A stretch of 64,000 nt of DNA. Origin: Calidifontibacillus oryziterrae. Its GTDB lineage: Bacteria > Bacillota > Bacilli > Bacillales > Bacillaceae_J. The stretch is from positions 779,842 to 843,841 of the forward strand of contig NZ_KB223527.1 of assembly GCF_000331575.1 (NCBI RefSeq), read 5' to 3'. Position 1 is the stretch's first letter; every line of letters starts with the position of its first letter. Below the pieces are notes generated by a model. That model was given only the letters and a program-made list of their open reading frames with translations, was not told where the DNA came from and made no database searches. Below, piece after piece: positions 50,139 to 58,390 of this stretch. Position numbers and translations under genes: made by a program.

Positions 50139-50477
50139 TTAGTTAATCTTTTTTAATTCATGAACCCAGTAAAGCTTTTCCGGTTCCCATTTCAACGTCG
50201 TAATTTTATGGCAGTCCTGAACATGTTGGCGATACTCTTCTATTGATTTGTAGCCTTCCTTGTTCGCATCTTCATTCGTCATATCTTTATTAGCTTGCTG
50301 ATACACTGAGGTGATTTGATAATGGCTACCTTTAAGTTCCAGCACTTCTCCAACCTCTGCAAATTTGCCATGACGACGTACTGCTGTTTTTTCTCCACTT
50401 ATTACTTTGGTTACATCCATTTCATTCGTAATAAGATTTTCAATCTGTAGTTTGATTCCTGTAGGGTGACCTGCCAT
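50139..50477 (-). CDS. ASCH-domain-like protein (right copy)
   Basis: Identical 112-residue protein to 47423-47761, here in its original place as the last gene of the ccm operon, 27 bp after ccmG and before the terminator. The GEKTAVRR motif and the following beta-rich segment support the ASCH fold. Its presence in a cytochrome c maturation operon is unexplained; it may be a passenger gene. Confidence 0.75.
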   Translation of the reverse strand: MAGHPTGIKLQIENLITNEMDVTKVISGEKTAVRRHGKFAEVGEVLELKGSHYQITSVYQQANKDMTNEDANKEGYKSIEEYRQHVQDCHKITTLKWEPEKLYWVHELKKIN

Positions 50478-50504
50478 GTTGTACATTCCTTTCCGAAAAA
50501 ATAA

Positions 50505-51020
50505 TTAATATCCGTTCATCTTTATTAAACTAATTCTTGCTGCTAAATCTTCAGCAGTAGTTGGGCCAATAATCTTATCACGAATTACTCCATTCGGGTC
50601 AATTATTAGTGTTTCTGGTTGCCCTACCACATTATATATTTTTGAGATTTTATCATCTTTATCTAGTAAATACGGGGAAGTTGTCTTGTATTCTTCAATA
50701 AAATCCTGAACTCGTTTTTTTGGTTCTCCGCGGTCAATAATTAATAGCGGGGATTCATCAGCATATTTCTGTTCATATAACTCTAGCTCCGGTGCTTCTT
50801 CCACACACGGTGCGCACCATGTTGCAAAAAAGTTAACGACAACAAATTTACCTCTATAATCAGAAAGCTTATGAATAGTACCGTTTGTATCTTCAAGTTC
50901 AAAGTCGTACGCTACATCGCCAACCTCAACAATTTCAACGCCATTAATTCCTTTAGCTAAAAAGAAAAATATAGCAACAACAAATACTAACACACCAATT
51001 TGGATGACCTTTTTATTCAA
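50505..51020 (-). CDS. ccmG: Thiol-disulfide oxidoreductase CcmG/ResA-like (right copy)
   Basis: The operon-borne CcmG. The 171-residue protein has a membrane anchor, then a thioredoxin fold facing outward with WCAPC at residues 68-72 and the acidic EEAPELELYEQKY helix. It follows ccmD by 72 bp and starts at a TTG seven bases after GAGGAGGTG. It should keep CcmH or the apocytochrome CxxCH thiols reduced. Because this CcmH has only one cysteine, CcmG may act directly on the apocytochrome. Confidence 0.92.
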   Translation of the reverse strand: MNKKVIQIGVLVFVVAIFFFLAKGINGVEIVEVGDVAYDFELEDTNGTIHKLSDYRGKFVVVNFFATWCAPCVEEAPELELYEQKYADESPLLIIDRGEPKKRVQDFIEEYKTTSPYLLDKDDKISKIYNVVGQPETLIIDPNGVIRDKIIGPTTAEDLAARISLIKMNGY

Positions 51021-51092
51021 ATTCCGGCACCTCCTCAAAAATAACGAAAGGGAGCCTGGCAATCTTTCTTTTACCAAGCGAACTTCCCTTTA

Positions 51093-51224
51093 TTAATTGG
51101 ATTTTTCAAGCTCTTCAATAAAATCTATTTCCTTAACAATTTTGCTTTGTCGTTTACCTAACACAACCATATATGCTGCGATTAATACCCAAATAATTGC
51201 GTATGCAGAAAATACATATCCCAT
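51093..51224 (-). CDS. ccmD: CcmD-like small membrane protein (right copy)
   Basis: Same 43-residue protein as at 48377-48508, here directly downstream of the intact ccmC (65 bp gap) and before ccmG. One membrane helix (about residues 5-22) and a charged C-terminal tail. It is too short for usual gene-finding thresholds. Confidence 0.82.
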   Translation of the reverse strand: MGYVFSAYAIIWVLIAAYMVVLGKRQSKIVKEIDFIEELEKSN

Positions 51225-51289
51225 TTTTGTTTCCTCCTTTAATTAATACAATCTATCCATTATCTAATTAAGAAAATCTTTGCATCTTA

Positions 51290-52033
51290 CTAAGATAATT
51301 TATTCATCAATTTTTCTTGAACATGCTTTTTGTAATTCTCTACAGCTAGCTTTGTTTTCTCAATGTATACACCTTTTTGCAATAACACGATATATAGAAG
51401 TGTGATGACACCTACTGTAAACAATAATGTAAGTAGCATTGGTGGTTCAATTCCACCCCCTGATTGGCTTGGACCGTCTCCAAAAACAATCGGATGAAGC
51501 TTAGAATTCCACCAACGAATTGCCATAAATACAATCGGTACATCAATAAATCCAATAATTCCAAAGACAGAAGCTAGTCTAGCTTTCTTTTCCCATGCCC
51601 CATCCATGTGGCGAATTATAATATAAGCAATATATATGAAGAAAAGGATCAGTGTTGTTGTTAAACGTGGCTCCCAAGTCCACCACGTATTCCAGGCACT
51701 TCTGCCCCAAATTGGACCTGTTGTTAATACCATGGCGGTAAAAACAACGCCAATCTCCGCTGAAATACCAGCCACAATATCAAAAATCCGCTTTCGTTTT
51801 ATTAAAAACATGATACTGCAAATAAACACGACTCCAAATGCTAAAAACGCTACCCAAGCAGTACCAACATGGAAGTAGAAAATTTTTTGAACAACACCCA
51901 TTGTTTTTTCTACTGGTGACCAAATAAATATTAAATAAAGGTCGACTATCATTAATGCTATTAATGTCCAAACAAATACATTATGAAGCTTTGATTGTTT
52001 CGGTAACTGTATATTTAAATTTTGATCTTTCAC
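51290..52033 (-). CDS. ccmC: Haem exporter/haem lyase protein CcmC
   Basis: CcmC binds haem on the outer face and loads it onto CcmE. The 247-residue protein has six membrane helices, conserved His 55 (IFYFHVGTAW) and His 180 (KLHPIV), and the tryptophan-rich haem motif WGRSAWNTWWTWEPRLTT (residues 109-126), in which the usual WDxRLT is WEPRLT. The start is a GTG after GGAGGTG. It lies 3 bp after ccmB. Its 3' end marks the right edge of the tandem duplication. Confidence 0.95.
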   Translation of the reverse strand: MKDQNLNIQLPKQSKLHNVFVWTLIALMIVDLYLIFIWSPVEKTMGVVQKIFYFHVGTAWVAFLAFGVVFICSIMFLIKRKRIFDIVAGISAEIGVVFTAMVLTTGPIWGRSAWNTWWTWEPRLTTTLILFFIYIAYIIIRHMDGAWEKKARLASVFGIIGFIDVPIVFMAIRWWNSKLHPIVFGDGPSQSGGGIEPPMLLTLLFTVGVITLLYIVLLQKGVYIEKTKLAVENYKKHVQEKLMNKLS

Positions 52034-52036
52034 TCT

Positions 52037-52720
52037 CTACACCTCCAGCACATATTCAAACAGGATAAAACATATTACAAAGAACACTAGGTCATACGCT
52101 GTCATTAATTTCATCCACGAGTACGCACTAGCGATATTTTCAAAGTTAATCAAAATAATTTTCGTTGCTTGTACTGCGCCAATTACGACCGGACTTACAA
52201 CCGGAAATAAAATGATTGGTAAAAGCATTTCACTGCTTTTTGAATTCGCTGATAAAGCACCTAAAAATGTTCCTACACTTATAAATCCAAATGTCCCCAA
52301 CAAAACAACTGTAATTAATAATCCGATATTACCCACCATTTTAAAATCAAATAAGATAAATAATAATGGTATCGAAACAATTTGTACTAACAAGACTAAA
52401 ACAAAATTAGCTAAAAACTTCCCTAAGTAAACGCTTGAGGGATCAATTGGCGCAACAATTAATCCGTTCATACTATCGTTTCCTTGCTCGGACAGAAACG
52501 ACCGATTCAACCCAAGTATTCCTGAAAATATTGTAATCACCCAAATCATTCCGGGAATGACTGCTTTGACCGTGTTATTAGCCGGATCAAAAGCAAAGCT
52601 AAACGTTACAATTACTAGCGCAGAAAAAATTAGCATTGTACTAATGATTTGCTTTGTTTTCCACTCAGAATAAAGGTCCTTGTAGGTGATGACTAGCGCT
52701 GCTTTAAATAAATCAATCAT
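52037..52720 (-). CDS. ccmB: Haem exporter membrane protein CcmB
   Basis: A 227-residue protein with six hydrophobic segments of the CcmB family (SEWKTKQIISTMLIFSALVI, GLIVAPIDPSSVYLGKFLAN, LLPIILFPVVSPVVIGAV). With CcmA it forms the ABC unit that uses ATP to release holo-CcmE from CcmC. It follows ccmA by 2 bp and precedes ccmC by 3 bp, the classical ccmABC order. Confidence 0.94.
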   Translation of the reverse strand: MIDLFKAALVITYKDLYSEWKTKQIISTMLIFSALVIVTFSFAFDPANNTVKAVIPGMIWVITIFSGILGLNRSFLSEQGNDSMNGLIVAPIDPSSVYLGKFLANFVLVLLVQIVSIPLLFILFDFKMVGNIGLLITVVLLGTFGFISVGTFLGALSANSKSSEMLLPIILFPVVSPVVIGAVQATKIILINFENIASAYSWMKLMTAYDLVFFVICFILFEYVLEV

Positions 52721-52722
52721 CT

Positions 52723-53418
52723 TTAGCCCACCTGTCCTGCATATTTTTCGTATATATAGTCAACACTTCGATCCGTTACATGAAAATCATCAACTACAGA
52801 GCCTTGCTTCATAATTACAATGCGATCACACGTTTCAACAGTTTGAGCAAAATCATGAGTAACCATTAAAATTGTTGAACCCTTTGCTTTCATTTTTAAA
52901 ATAACTTCGTTTAAAAGCTTCACAGCTTGTTGATCTAGACCTGTATGTGGCTCATCTAATATTAAAATCTCGGGTTCATGAATAATTGCTCTTGCTATTG
53001 CTAATCGTTGGACCATTCCTCGTGAAAATGATCTGACAGGTTCATGCATAAAAAATGTTAGCCCCACATCCCGAATTAATTCTTTTGCTTTCCTTTCACA
53101 ATTTTCAACTTGATAAAGCTTACCAAAAAATATTAAATTTTCGAGTGGTGAAAAATGATCATACAAATAGCTATTATGGGCTAAAAAACCAATCTTATTT
53201 TTAACAAGAAACGGATCTTTTTTTATTGTCAGACCATTAATCGTCACAATTCCTGAGGAGGGCTTCATTAATCCACCAATAATTTTTAGCACAGTACTCT
53301 TTCCTGCACCATTTGGACCTAATATGCCAATCGTTTCACCTTGGTTCACAGTTAATGTGATACCGCGCAGAATATTCTTCTCTCCAATTGTTTTTGTAAG
53401 GCTTTCTATTGAAATCAC
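52723..53418 (-). CDS. ccmA: Haem exporter ATP-binding protein CcmA
   Basis: A 231-residue ABC ATPase: Walker A GPNGAGKSTVL (about residue 36), signature SRGMVQRLAIA (about residue 130, a variant of LSGGQ), Walker B ILILDEPHTGLD, and H-loop MVTHD. The adjacent ccmB and ccmC identify it as CcmA rather than another ABC protein. The start is a GTG with a GAGGAGGG site. Confidence 0.94.
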   Translation of the reverse strand: MISIESLTKTIGEKNILRGITLTVNQGETIGILGPNGAGKSTVLKIIGGLMKPSSGIVTINGLTIKKDPFLVKNKIGFLAHNSYLYDHFSPLENLIFFGKLYQVENCERKAKELIRDVGLTFFMHEPVRSFSRGMVQRLAIARAIIHEPEILILDEPHTGLDQQAVKLLNEVILKMKAKGSTILMVTHDFAQTVETCDRIVIMKQGSVVDDFHVTDRSVDYIYEKYAGQVG

Positions 53419-53434
53419 CTTCAGCCCTCCTCGG

Positions 53435-53830
53435 CTATTCTGTAAACTTCTTAAGATCTAGTTTTACTTGAACTAAATGCTTCTTATAGGCAGTTATTTT
53501 TTGATCAAATTCTTCTTTATCGATATTCCCAGACGCTAAAGACTCCTCCAACTCTACAATTTTATTTAATAACATCGCTTTTTTTGTTAACAACTGTTGG
53601 AATTTACCTTCTTCACTATCAATATATAATTGTTCTTGTAATCTAGCTTTTTTGACAACAAACATGTAATAGTAGTAAATCCAAGCTATCAGGATTAGAC
53701 CAAGAATGATCATCAAAATATGGGGATCAAATTCCCGTAGTGGAGATTCGTTCCATATTCGTAAATGTCCTGGGTTATGAAAAGAAGGTGCCGTTCTCGT
53801 AACCGCTGATTCTGCTGACATTAATAGCAT
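53435..53830 (-). CDS. Hypothetical membrane protein of the ccm operon (131 aa)
   Basis: I do not recognise this 131-residue protein. A polar extracytoplasmic N-terminus (about residues 1-37) is followed by one membrane helix (PHILMIILGLILIAWIYYYY, 36-55) and a coiled-coil cytosolic tail whose end (SLASGNIDKEEFDQKITAYK) resembles a SHOCT-type motif. Its ATG overlaps the stop of the CcmI-like gene (TAATG). Co-expression with CcmH and CcmI-like proteins suggests a subunit of the haem ligation module. Confidence 0.6.
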   Translation of the reverse strand: MLLMSAESAVTRTAPSFHNPGHLRIWNESPLREFDPHILMIILGLILIAWIYYYYMFVVKKARLQEQLYIDSEEGKFQQLLTKKAMLLNKIVELEESLASGNIDKEEFDQKITAYKKHLVQVKLDLKKFTE

Positions 53831-54219
53831 TACGATTCCAGCCTCCTTTCCTTACGGAGTGCTTCTAGTTCTTGATCAATTTCATCTTCAACATTTTTTA
53901 TAAAATCAGCACTTTCGCGCTGTGAACCCTTTTTCCCACTGTGCTTTTGTTCTTTACTAATAATCTCAGCAACCATAAGTTCATAAGCTTTCTTCATTTT
54001 TTTATAATCATCTTCAGATAGCTTATTCATTTTATAATCCATTTCAATTTCATTTAAAGTGGCATAAAGCTCTTGCTTGCTTATTTGATCGTCTGAAGCT
54101 ACTTTTGAAAAATCATGATCCGTTCCTATACCATTGTTCCTACCGATAAGTGGCGAGAGAACGATATATAGACATCCAAGTACAAGTATGATACTAGCAA
54201 TGATTGAAATCATATCCAT
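53830..54219 (-). CDS. CcmI-like protein (129 aa)
   Basis: A short protein with an N-terminal membrane helix (residues 4-20) and a helical cytosolic part containing KQELYATLNEIEMDYKMNKL followed by SEDDYKKMKKAYELM, the pattern of the CcmI/CycH N-terminal domain (ELYxxxLxELexDyxxGxLseedY). The periplasmic TPR part of proteobacterial CcmI is absent. It lies between ccmH and orf131. In proteobacteria CcmI presents apocytochrome to CcmFH; a similar role is inferred only. Confidence 0.7.
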   Translation of the reverse strand: MDMISIIASIILVLGCLYIVLSPLIGRNNGIGTDHDFSKVASDDQISKQELYATLNEIEMDYKMNKLSEDDYKKMKKAYELMVAEIISKEQKHSGKKGSQRESADFIKNVEDEIDQELEALRKERRLES

Positions 54220-54232
54220 TTGAGTTCACTTC

Positions 54233-54724
54233 CTAAAAGTACTTTTTCCGTTCCTCTTCGACGATAGACAACAATATTTCATTTTCCGTCTCATCTACCG
54301 CAGTATGCTTTACTTCTATCTCTGGTTCTGTTTGTCTAAGCTTTACCAACCTTTGGATAATGTAATAAACTAAAACGGTCGCTAGTAGTAAGATGATAAA
54401 CGGTGTAATCCAAGCTGTTAAGCTGAAACCTTGTTTTAGTGGAGCCTTCAATGCTTCTTCACCCATTTGGTCCACATAGTAATCTAAGATTTCATCCTTG
54501 TTCATCCCGTTCGTCATCATTTCAGCAACTTCTTCATAATATAGCTGCTTGACGTTACACGTTGCTAGATCATCATTTCCATGTCCTTCCATGTCTAGCA
54601 TGCTAACGACTTCCTGAAAGTCTTTGCGGCTATAATCAAACTCCTCTACTGCCAAAATATTATTTCCGAAAAGATTGCTAAGAAGGAGTATTGGAATTAA
54701 TAATGAAAACAATCGAAATTTCAA
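54233..54724 (-). CDS. ccmH: CcmH-family protein with a single cysteine
   Basis: A 163-residue protein with a signal peptide (residues 1-26), an extracytoplasmic helical domain, and a membrane helix (about residues 110-128), the layout of CcmH/CycL. The usual LRCxxCQ motif is represented by DDLATCNVKQLYYEEVAEMM, with only Cys 56. The rest of the domain (NGMNKDEILDYYVDQMGEEAL) follows the family pattern. The start is a TTG after AAAAGGAG. It lies between ccmF and the CcmI-like gene. With one thiol it cannot make an internal disulfide. Confidence 0.8.
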   Translation of the reverse strand: MKFRLFSLLIPILLLSNLFGNNILAVEEFDYSRKDFQEVVSMLDMEGHGNDDLATCNVKQLYYEEVAEMMTNGMNKDEILDYYVDQMGEEALKAPLKQGFSLTAWITPFIILLLATVLVYYIIQRLVKLRQTEPEIEVKHTAVDETENEILLSIVEEERKKYF

Positions 54725-54763
54725 GAGAATCGTCTCCTTTTTCAGTTACCCTTTTTCGTATTC

Positions 54764-56746
54764 CTAGGAAACTTTGCGCTCTGCTCCAGTGTATCTTGGT
54801 GTTATTTGATTATATTTTCCACCCCAGATTGCAAACAGTGTTCCAAACACCACAACAAAACCGCCTGTCCAAATCCATTTCACCAATGGATTTATCCTAA
54901 CAACAAAAGTTGCACGCATATCTTGCTCCCAGGCACTAATTACTGTATAAAGGTCTTCCTGCCAGCTTGAAATTAATGCTACCTTTGTCGATGGCTGTTG
55001 CTGGTTTCCGAAGAACACTTTTTCCGGTTGAATTACTCCTACGTTTTTGCCGTTTTTCTCTACTTCAAGAGTGGCATAGACTACGTCGTTAATTCCTTCA
55101 CGTCGCTGTGCAAGCTGTTTATAAGTGATTTTATAATCCTCGACTTCGATCGTTTCTCCGACTCCAACTGTTTTCATTGTCTCAACATCAAAGTTTTGTG
55201 AACCAATAATTCCAATAGCCATTAATGCAATCCCAAAGTGAACAATATACCCTCCATAACGGCGGCGGTTTTTTGTCAATAGTCTTACCAATGCGATTGG
55301 GTACGCTTCCTTCGTTACGGAACGACGCGCCATTACACCACGATAAATTTCAAGTATATGAGTTAGTAGCATAAACGATACAATCCCAAAGGAGATAAGC
55401 GGATATGCACCGCGAATTCCAAATACAAATAAAGCTATCGCAACAACAATTGCTAAAATTGCCGGAATCAAGAAATTCCTTTGAAGATTTTTCATTGATG
55501 ACTTTTGCCACGCAATTAATGGACAGATAGCCATTACAAACATTAGGCCTAGAAAAATTGGAGACATTACCGTATTGAAAAACGGTATCCCAACCGTAAC
55601 CTTTGTTCCTCTTACAGCTTCTGATACTAGAGGGAAAATTGTTCCCCAAAACACGGCAAACGTTGCCCCAACTAAAATTAAGTTGTTTATTAAAAAGCTG
55701 CTTTCCTTTGAAAGGAAGGATTCAAATTGTCCACTATCTTTTTTCAATAATTGATACCGGCTCATCATCACGTACATTGCAAAAATAACAGCAAACGCCA
55801 TGAAGATTAAGAAGTATGTGCCTAAATTCGAATCACCAAAGGCGTGTACAGATGATAGTACTCCACTTCGAACAAGGAATGTGCCAAACAGTGTCAACGC
55901 ATAAGTTAGAATGATTAAGCTTAAATTCCAAACCTTTAACATTTGCTTCCGTTCTTGAATCATGACGGAATGTAGAAACGCGGTAACAGTCAGCCACGGC
56001 ATAAATGATGCATTCTCAACTGGGTCCCATGCCCAATAACCGCCCCAACCAAGTTCTAAATAGGCCCACCAACCGCCGATAACATTTCCTAACGTTAAAA
56101 ATAACCAAGCAATCAAAGTCCATCGTCTTGTCATTCGAATCCAAAACGCGTCAACATTTTTTAAAATTAACGCAGAAATTGCAAATGCGAACGGCACAGC
56201 CATTCCTACATAACCTAGATATAGCGTAACTGGATGAAGAATCATCCCTGGATCTTGCAGCATTGGGTTTAACCCTTTACCATCTGCAGGAATGATTTCA
56301 TTTAATTCAAATGGTTGCGCTGTTGTGGCTAATACAAAATAGAAAAAGATGGTATTTCCTAATAGAATCGAAGATATATAGGGAACCATTGGATTCCCTT
56401 TCATTTTCTTTGAGAAGGTAACCATCGCATTGTACATTGTTAAAAAGAATGTCCATAACAAGAGTGAACCAGCGTTTCCTGCCCACAATGCACAGAGCTT
56501 ATATAATAATGGTAAATCTGAACTTGTGTAACTAGATACATATTTAAATTGATATTGATCTGTCGCTAATGCAAGGAAGAGTAGTGTCATTGCTATGCTA
56601 GATAGTAAGAACATTGTCATTACACTATTTTTTCCACTTGATACCCATTTTTGTTCCTGCTTCCGTATCCCAATGATGAAAGCTATGAGAGCGTATATCG
56701 AAATAGCAAGTCCTAAATAGATCGTTACTGTTCCAATGATGTACAT
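54764..56746 (-). CDS. ccmF: Cytochrome c haem ligation protein CcmF
   Basis: CcmF takes haem from holo-CcmE and attaches it to the CxxCH of apocytochromes. The 660-residue protein has about fifteen hydrophobic segments and the WWD haem motif WGGYWAWDPVENASFMPW (residues 234-251), conserved His in ILHPVTLYLGYV and LHSVMIQER, and the C-terminal FGDSNLGTYFL-type regions typical of CcmF/NrfE. Length is normal. It follows ccmE by 91 bp, a wider gap than others in the operon. Confidence 0.96.
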   Translation of the reverse strand: MYIIGTVTIYLGLAISIYALIAFIIGIRKQEQKWVSSGKNSVMTMFLLSSIAMTLLFLALATDQYQFKYVSSYTSSDLPLLYKLCALWAGNAGSLLLWTFFLTMYNAMVTFSKKMKGNPMVPYISSILLGNTIFFYFVLATTAQPFELNEIIPADGKGLNPMLQDPGMILHPVTLYLGYVGMAVPFAFAISALILKNVDAFWIRMTRRWTLIAWLFLTLGNVIGGWWAYLELGWGGYWAWDPVENASFMPWLTVTAFLHSVMIQERKQMLKVWNLSLIILTYALTLFGTFLVRSGVLSSVHAFGDSNLGTYFLIFMAFAVIFAMYVMMSRYQLLKKDSGQFESFLSKESSFLINNLILVGATFAVFWGTIFPLVSEAVRGTKVTVGIPFFNTVMSPIFLGLMFVMAICPLIAWQKSSMKNLQRNFLIPAILAIVVAIALFVFGIRGAYPLISFGIVSFMLLTHILEIYRGVMARRSVTKEAYPIALVRLLTKNRRRYGGYIVHFGIALMAIGIIGSQNFDVETMKTVGVGETIEVEDYKITYKQLAQRREGINDVVYATLEVEKNGKNVGVIQPEKVFFGNQQQPSTKVALISSWQEDLYTVISAWEQDMRATFVVRINPLVKWIWTGGFVVVFGTLFAIWGGKYNQITPRYTGAERKVS

Positions 56747-56837
56747 TGTAATGCTCCTTCTATATGACGTTTATGAATCTTATAAATTGTCGCTAAGCTA
56801 CAACAAATGATTTAATGTTTTTCCATTAGGCTTTGTT

Positions 56838-57272
56838 TTATTGTTGTATTTTTTCGTGCATTTCAGGATCATAATTACTTGGATCTTCACCTTCGTATTT
56901 GGAAGGACATTTTGTTTGAACCTTTTCTGCAGTAAATGAACCATCTTCCTTTACAAAGCCCTCAACCATTACGATAACACCTTCACTGAAGTTATCTGGC
57001 TTTACACCTTGATGAACAACATGTAAACTATTCCCTTTTTCATCTTGAATATCAAATTGTAACTCGATCTGATCAGCATTCCAGGTTATCGAGTCTTCGA
57101 TTAAATTCCCTTGTGTCATTACGTACTTATCATCGTATTTCAAAGGATCGTTGATGAACTCTTCAAGCGTTAATTCTGTTCCACTTGAACCAGGTGTTGC
57201 TGCTATAAGCAAAATCACAATACCAAAAAAAATCGCGCTAAAGCCCATTAGCATTTTTGTGTTTTTCTTCAC
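56838..57272 (-). CDS. ccmE: Haem chaperone CcmE, CxxxY type
   Basis: CcmE carries haem covalently from CcmC to CcmF. The 144-residue protein has an N-terminal anchor (about residues 7-25), an OB-fold, and the C-terminal haem site KCPSKYEG (Cys 122, Tyr 126). Most CcmE proteins use His in HxxxY, while a minority of bacteria and archaea use Cys, as here. The preferred start is the GTG at 57272 after GGGAGTGA. It lies between orf326 and ccmF in one operon. Confidence 0.93.
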   Translation of the reverse strand: MKKNTKMLMGFSAIFFGIVILLIAATPGSSGTELTLEEFINDPLKYDDKYVMTQGNLIEDSITWNADQIELQFDIQDEKGNSLHVVHQGVKPDNFSEGVIVMVEGFVKEDGSFTAEKVQTKCPSKYEGEDPSNYDPEMHEKIQQ

Positions 57273-57284
57273 AACTGTCACTCC

Positions 57285-58265
57285 CTACTTAAGTTTTGAA
57301 AGCTGATCTACATACTCTTTTTCAGTTATTTTTCCTTCAGCTAATAATTTTCTAAGGTTTTTTTTATTATTTTCCGAGATTACTTGTTTACTATTTTTTG
57401 TTTTGTTTCTTTTTACAAACAAGATCACAAATACAACCAAAATAAGTATGATTAACGCAATGCCTGCGGAGATTTCAACGTTAAACGATTGCTGATTATT
57501 TCCTAACTCCTTCGTTTCAGCATCTTTTATCGGTTCAGTAATGTCACTATGTTCGAAACCATATTGTTCAATTTGTTCAACTGTCGTCGCGTTATCTTCC
57601 TTTATATATGAGAAATTGTAATTCTTCGTTTCGCCAGCTTTAACATCTGTGTACTCAAATAGATGCATTTTGACACCCATTGTGTCTCTTGCCTGATTTT
57701 CAGTTACAGGTGTAGTTTCAAAGCTTTCCGACCCAAGTGGTTCAAATAACATCACGTTCATTAAGTCAGCATCAGCTATCGCTGTGTAAGAATAATCAAA
57801 AGTTTTTTTACCCTCTGCAACTTTAATTGGTGTATAAAAATACTCAATCATAAACTTTGCGGATCCTGCAGGTTGAACAGGCTCATCCAACTGCAACGTA
57901 ACTGAATTTTTATTTTCATTGATCGTATATTCCACTTGCTCCACTGTTTCTTCCACATCACCTTTAGGGTTGGCAGCAAGTGTCAGTGCGAAATTGTTTT
58001 CATTAGCAGGTATTGGAATTTCTATTTCTGTAATTGGCTCAGTAGATTTATTTTCAATTAAGCCATGAAAACCAATTAACAAATTCGGTCCATTAACATC
58101 TTTATTTGGGTGTAAATTGTATTCTGGCATAATTACAATTGTAATTTCTTTAAAGTTATAATCATTAGCTGTATTTGCAGACGTATTAGTTGGAGCTACG
58201 CCTATTAATACACTAAATAAAACAACAAAAACTGGTAAAATCCTTTTAAATCTATTACGTTGCAC
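57285..58265 (-). CDS. Unknown exported, membrane-anchored protein heading the ccm operon
   Basis: I do not recognise this 326-residue protein. It has a signal peptide (about residues 5-28), a beta-rich extracytoplasmic region with repeated polar/hydrophobic alternation (residues about 35-240), a C-terminal membrane helix (about 262-283) and a basic cytosolic tail ending in a SHOCT-like motif (KLLAEGKITEKEYVDQLSKLK, about 303-323). A GTG at 58265 after AGGGGTGG is preferred to the ATG at 58298. It is the first gene after two Fnr boxes and is 12 bp before ccmE, so it is probably part of the cytochrome c assembly system. Confidence 0.65.
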   Translation of the reverse strand: MQRNRFKRILPVFVVLFSVLIGVAPTNTSANTANDYNFKEITIVIMPEYNLHPNKDVNGPNLLIGFHGLIENKSTEPITEIEIPIPANENNFALTLAANPKGDVEETVEQVEYTINENKNSVTLQLDEPVQPAGSAKFMIEYFYTPIKVAEGKKTFDYSYTAIADADLMNVMLFEPLGSESFETTPVTENQARDTMGVKMHLFEYTDVKAGETKNYNFSYIKEDNATTVEQIEQYGFEHSDITEPIKDAETKELGNNQQSFNVEISAGIALIILILVVFVILFVKRNKTKNSKQVISENNKKNLRKLLAEGKITEKEYVDQLSKLK

Positions 58266-58390
58266 CAAATCCACCCCTTTTTCTATTAAATCTATCATGA
58301 TTGTATTAGAAATCTTAGGTTAATAACATAAGCATAGAACTATTGTCAAAAATCATACATATATTAATTCATAAAATCGTCGCTGCTTTC

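Larger units (their letters stand above)
48620..51335. repeat. Right copy of the tandem duplication (2716 bp)
   Basis: Starts at CCCATGGCTGACG inside cydA2 (matching 45621) and ends at TTTTTGTAA in ccmC (matching 48619). The junction at 48619/48620 shows no shared bases between the two ends, so no microhomology. Confidence 0.93.

Noticed and set aside
45424..51335. Insertion sequence or transposon as the cause of the duplication
   Set aside because: No transposase frame, terminal inverted repeats or target-site duplication was found at either edge or at the joint.
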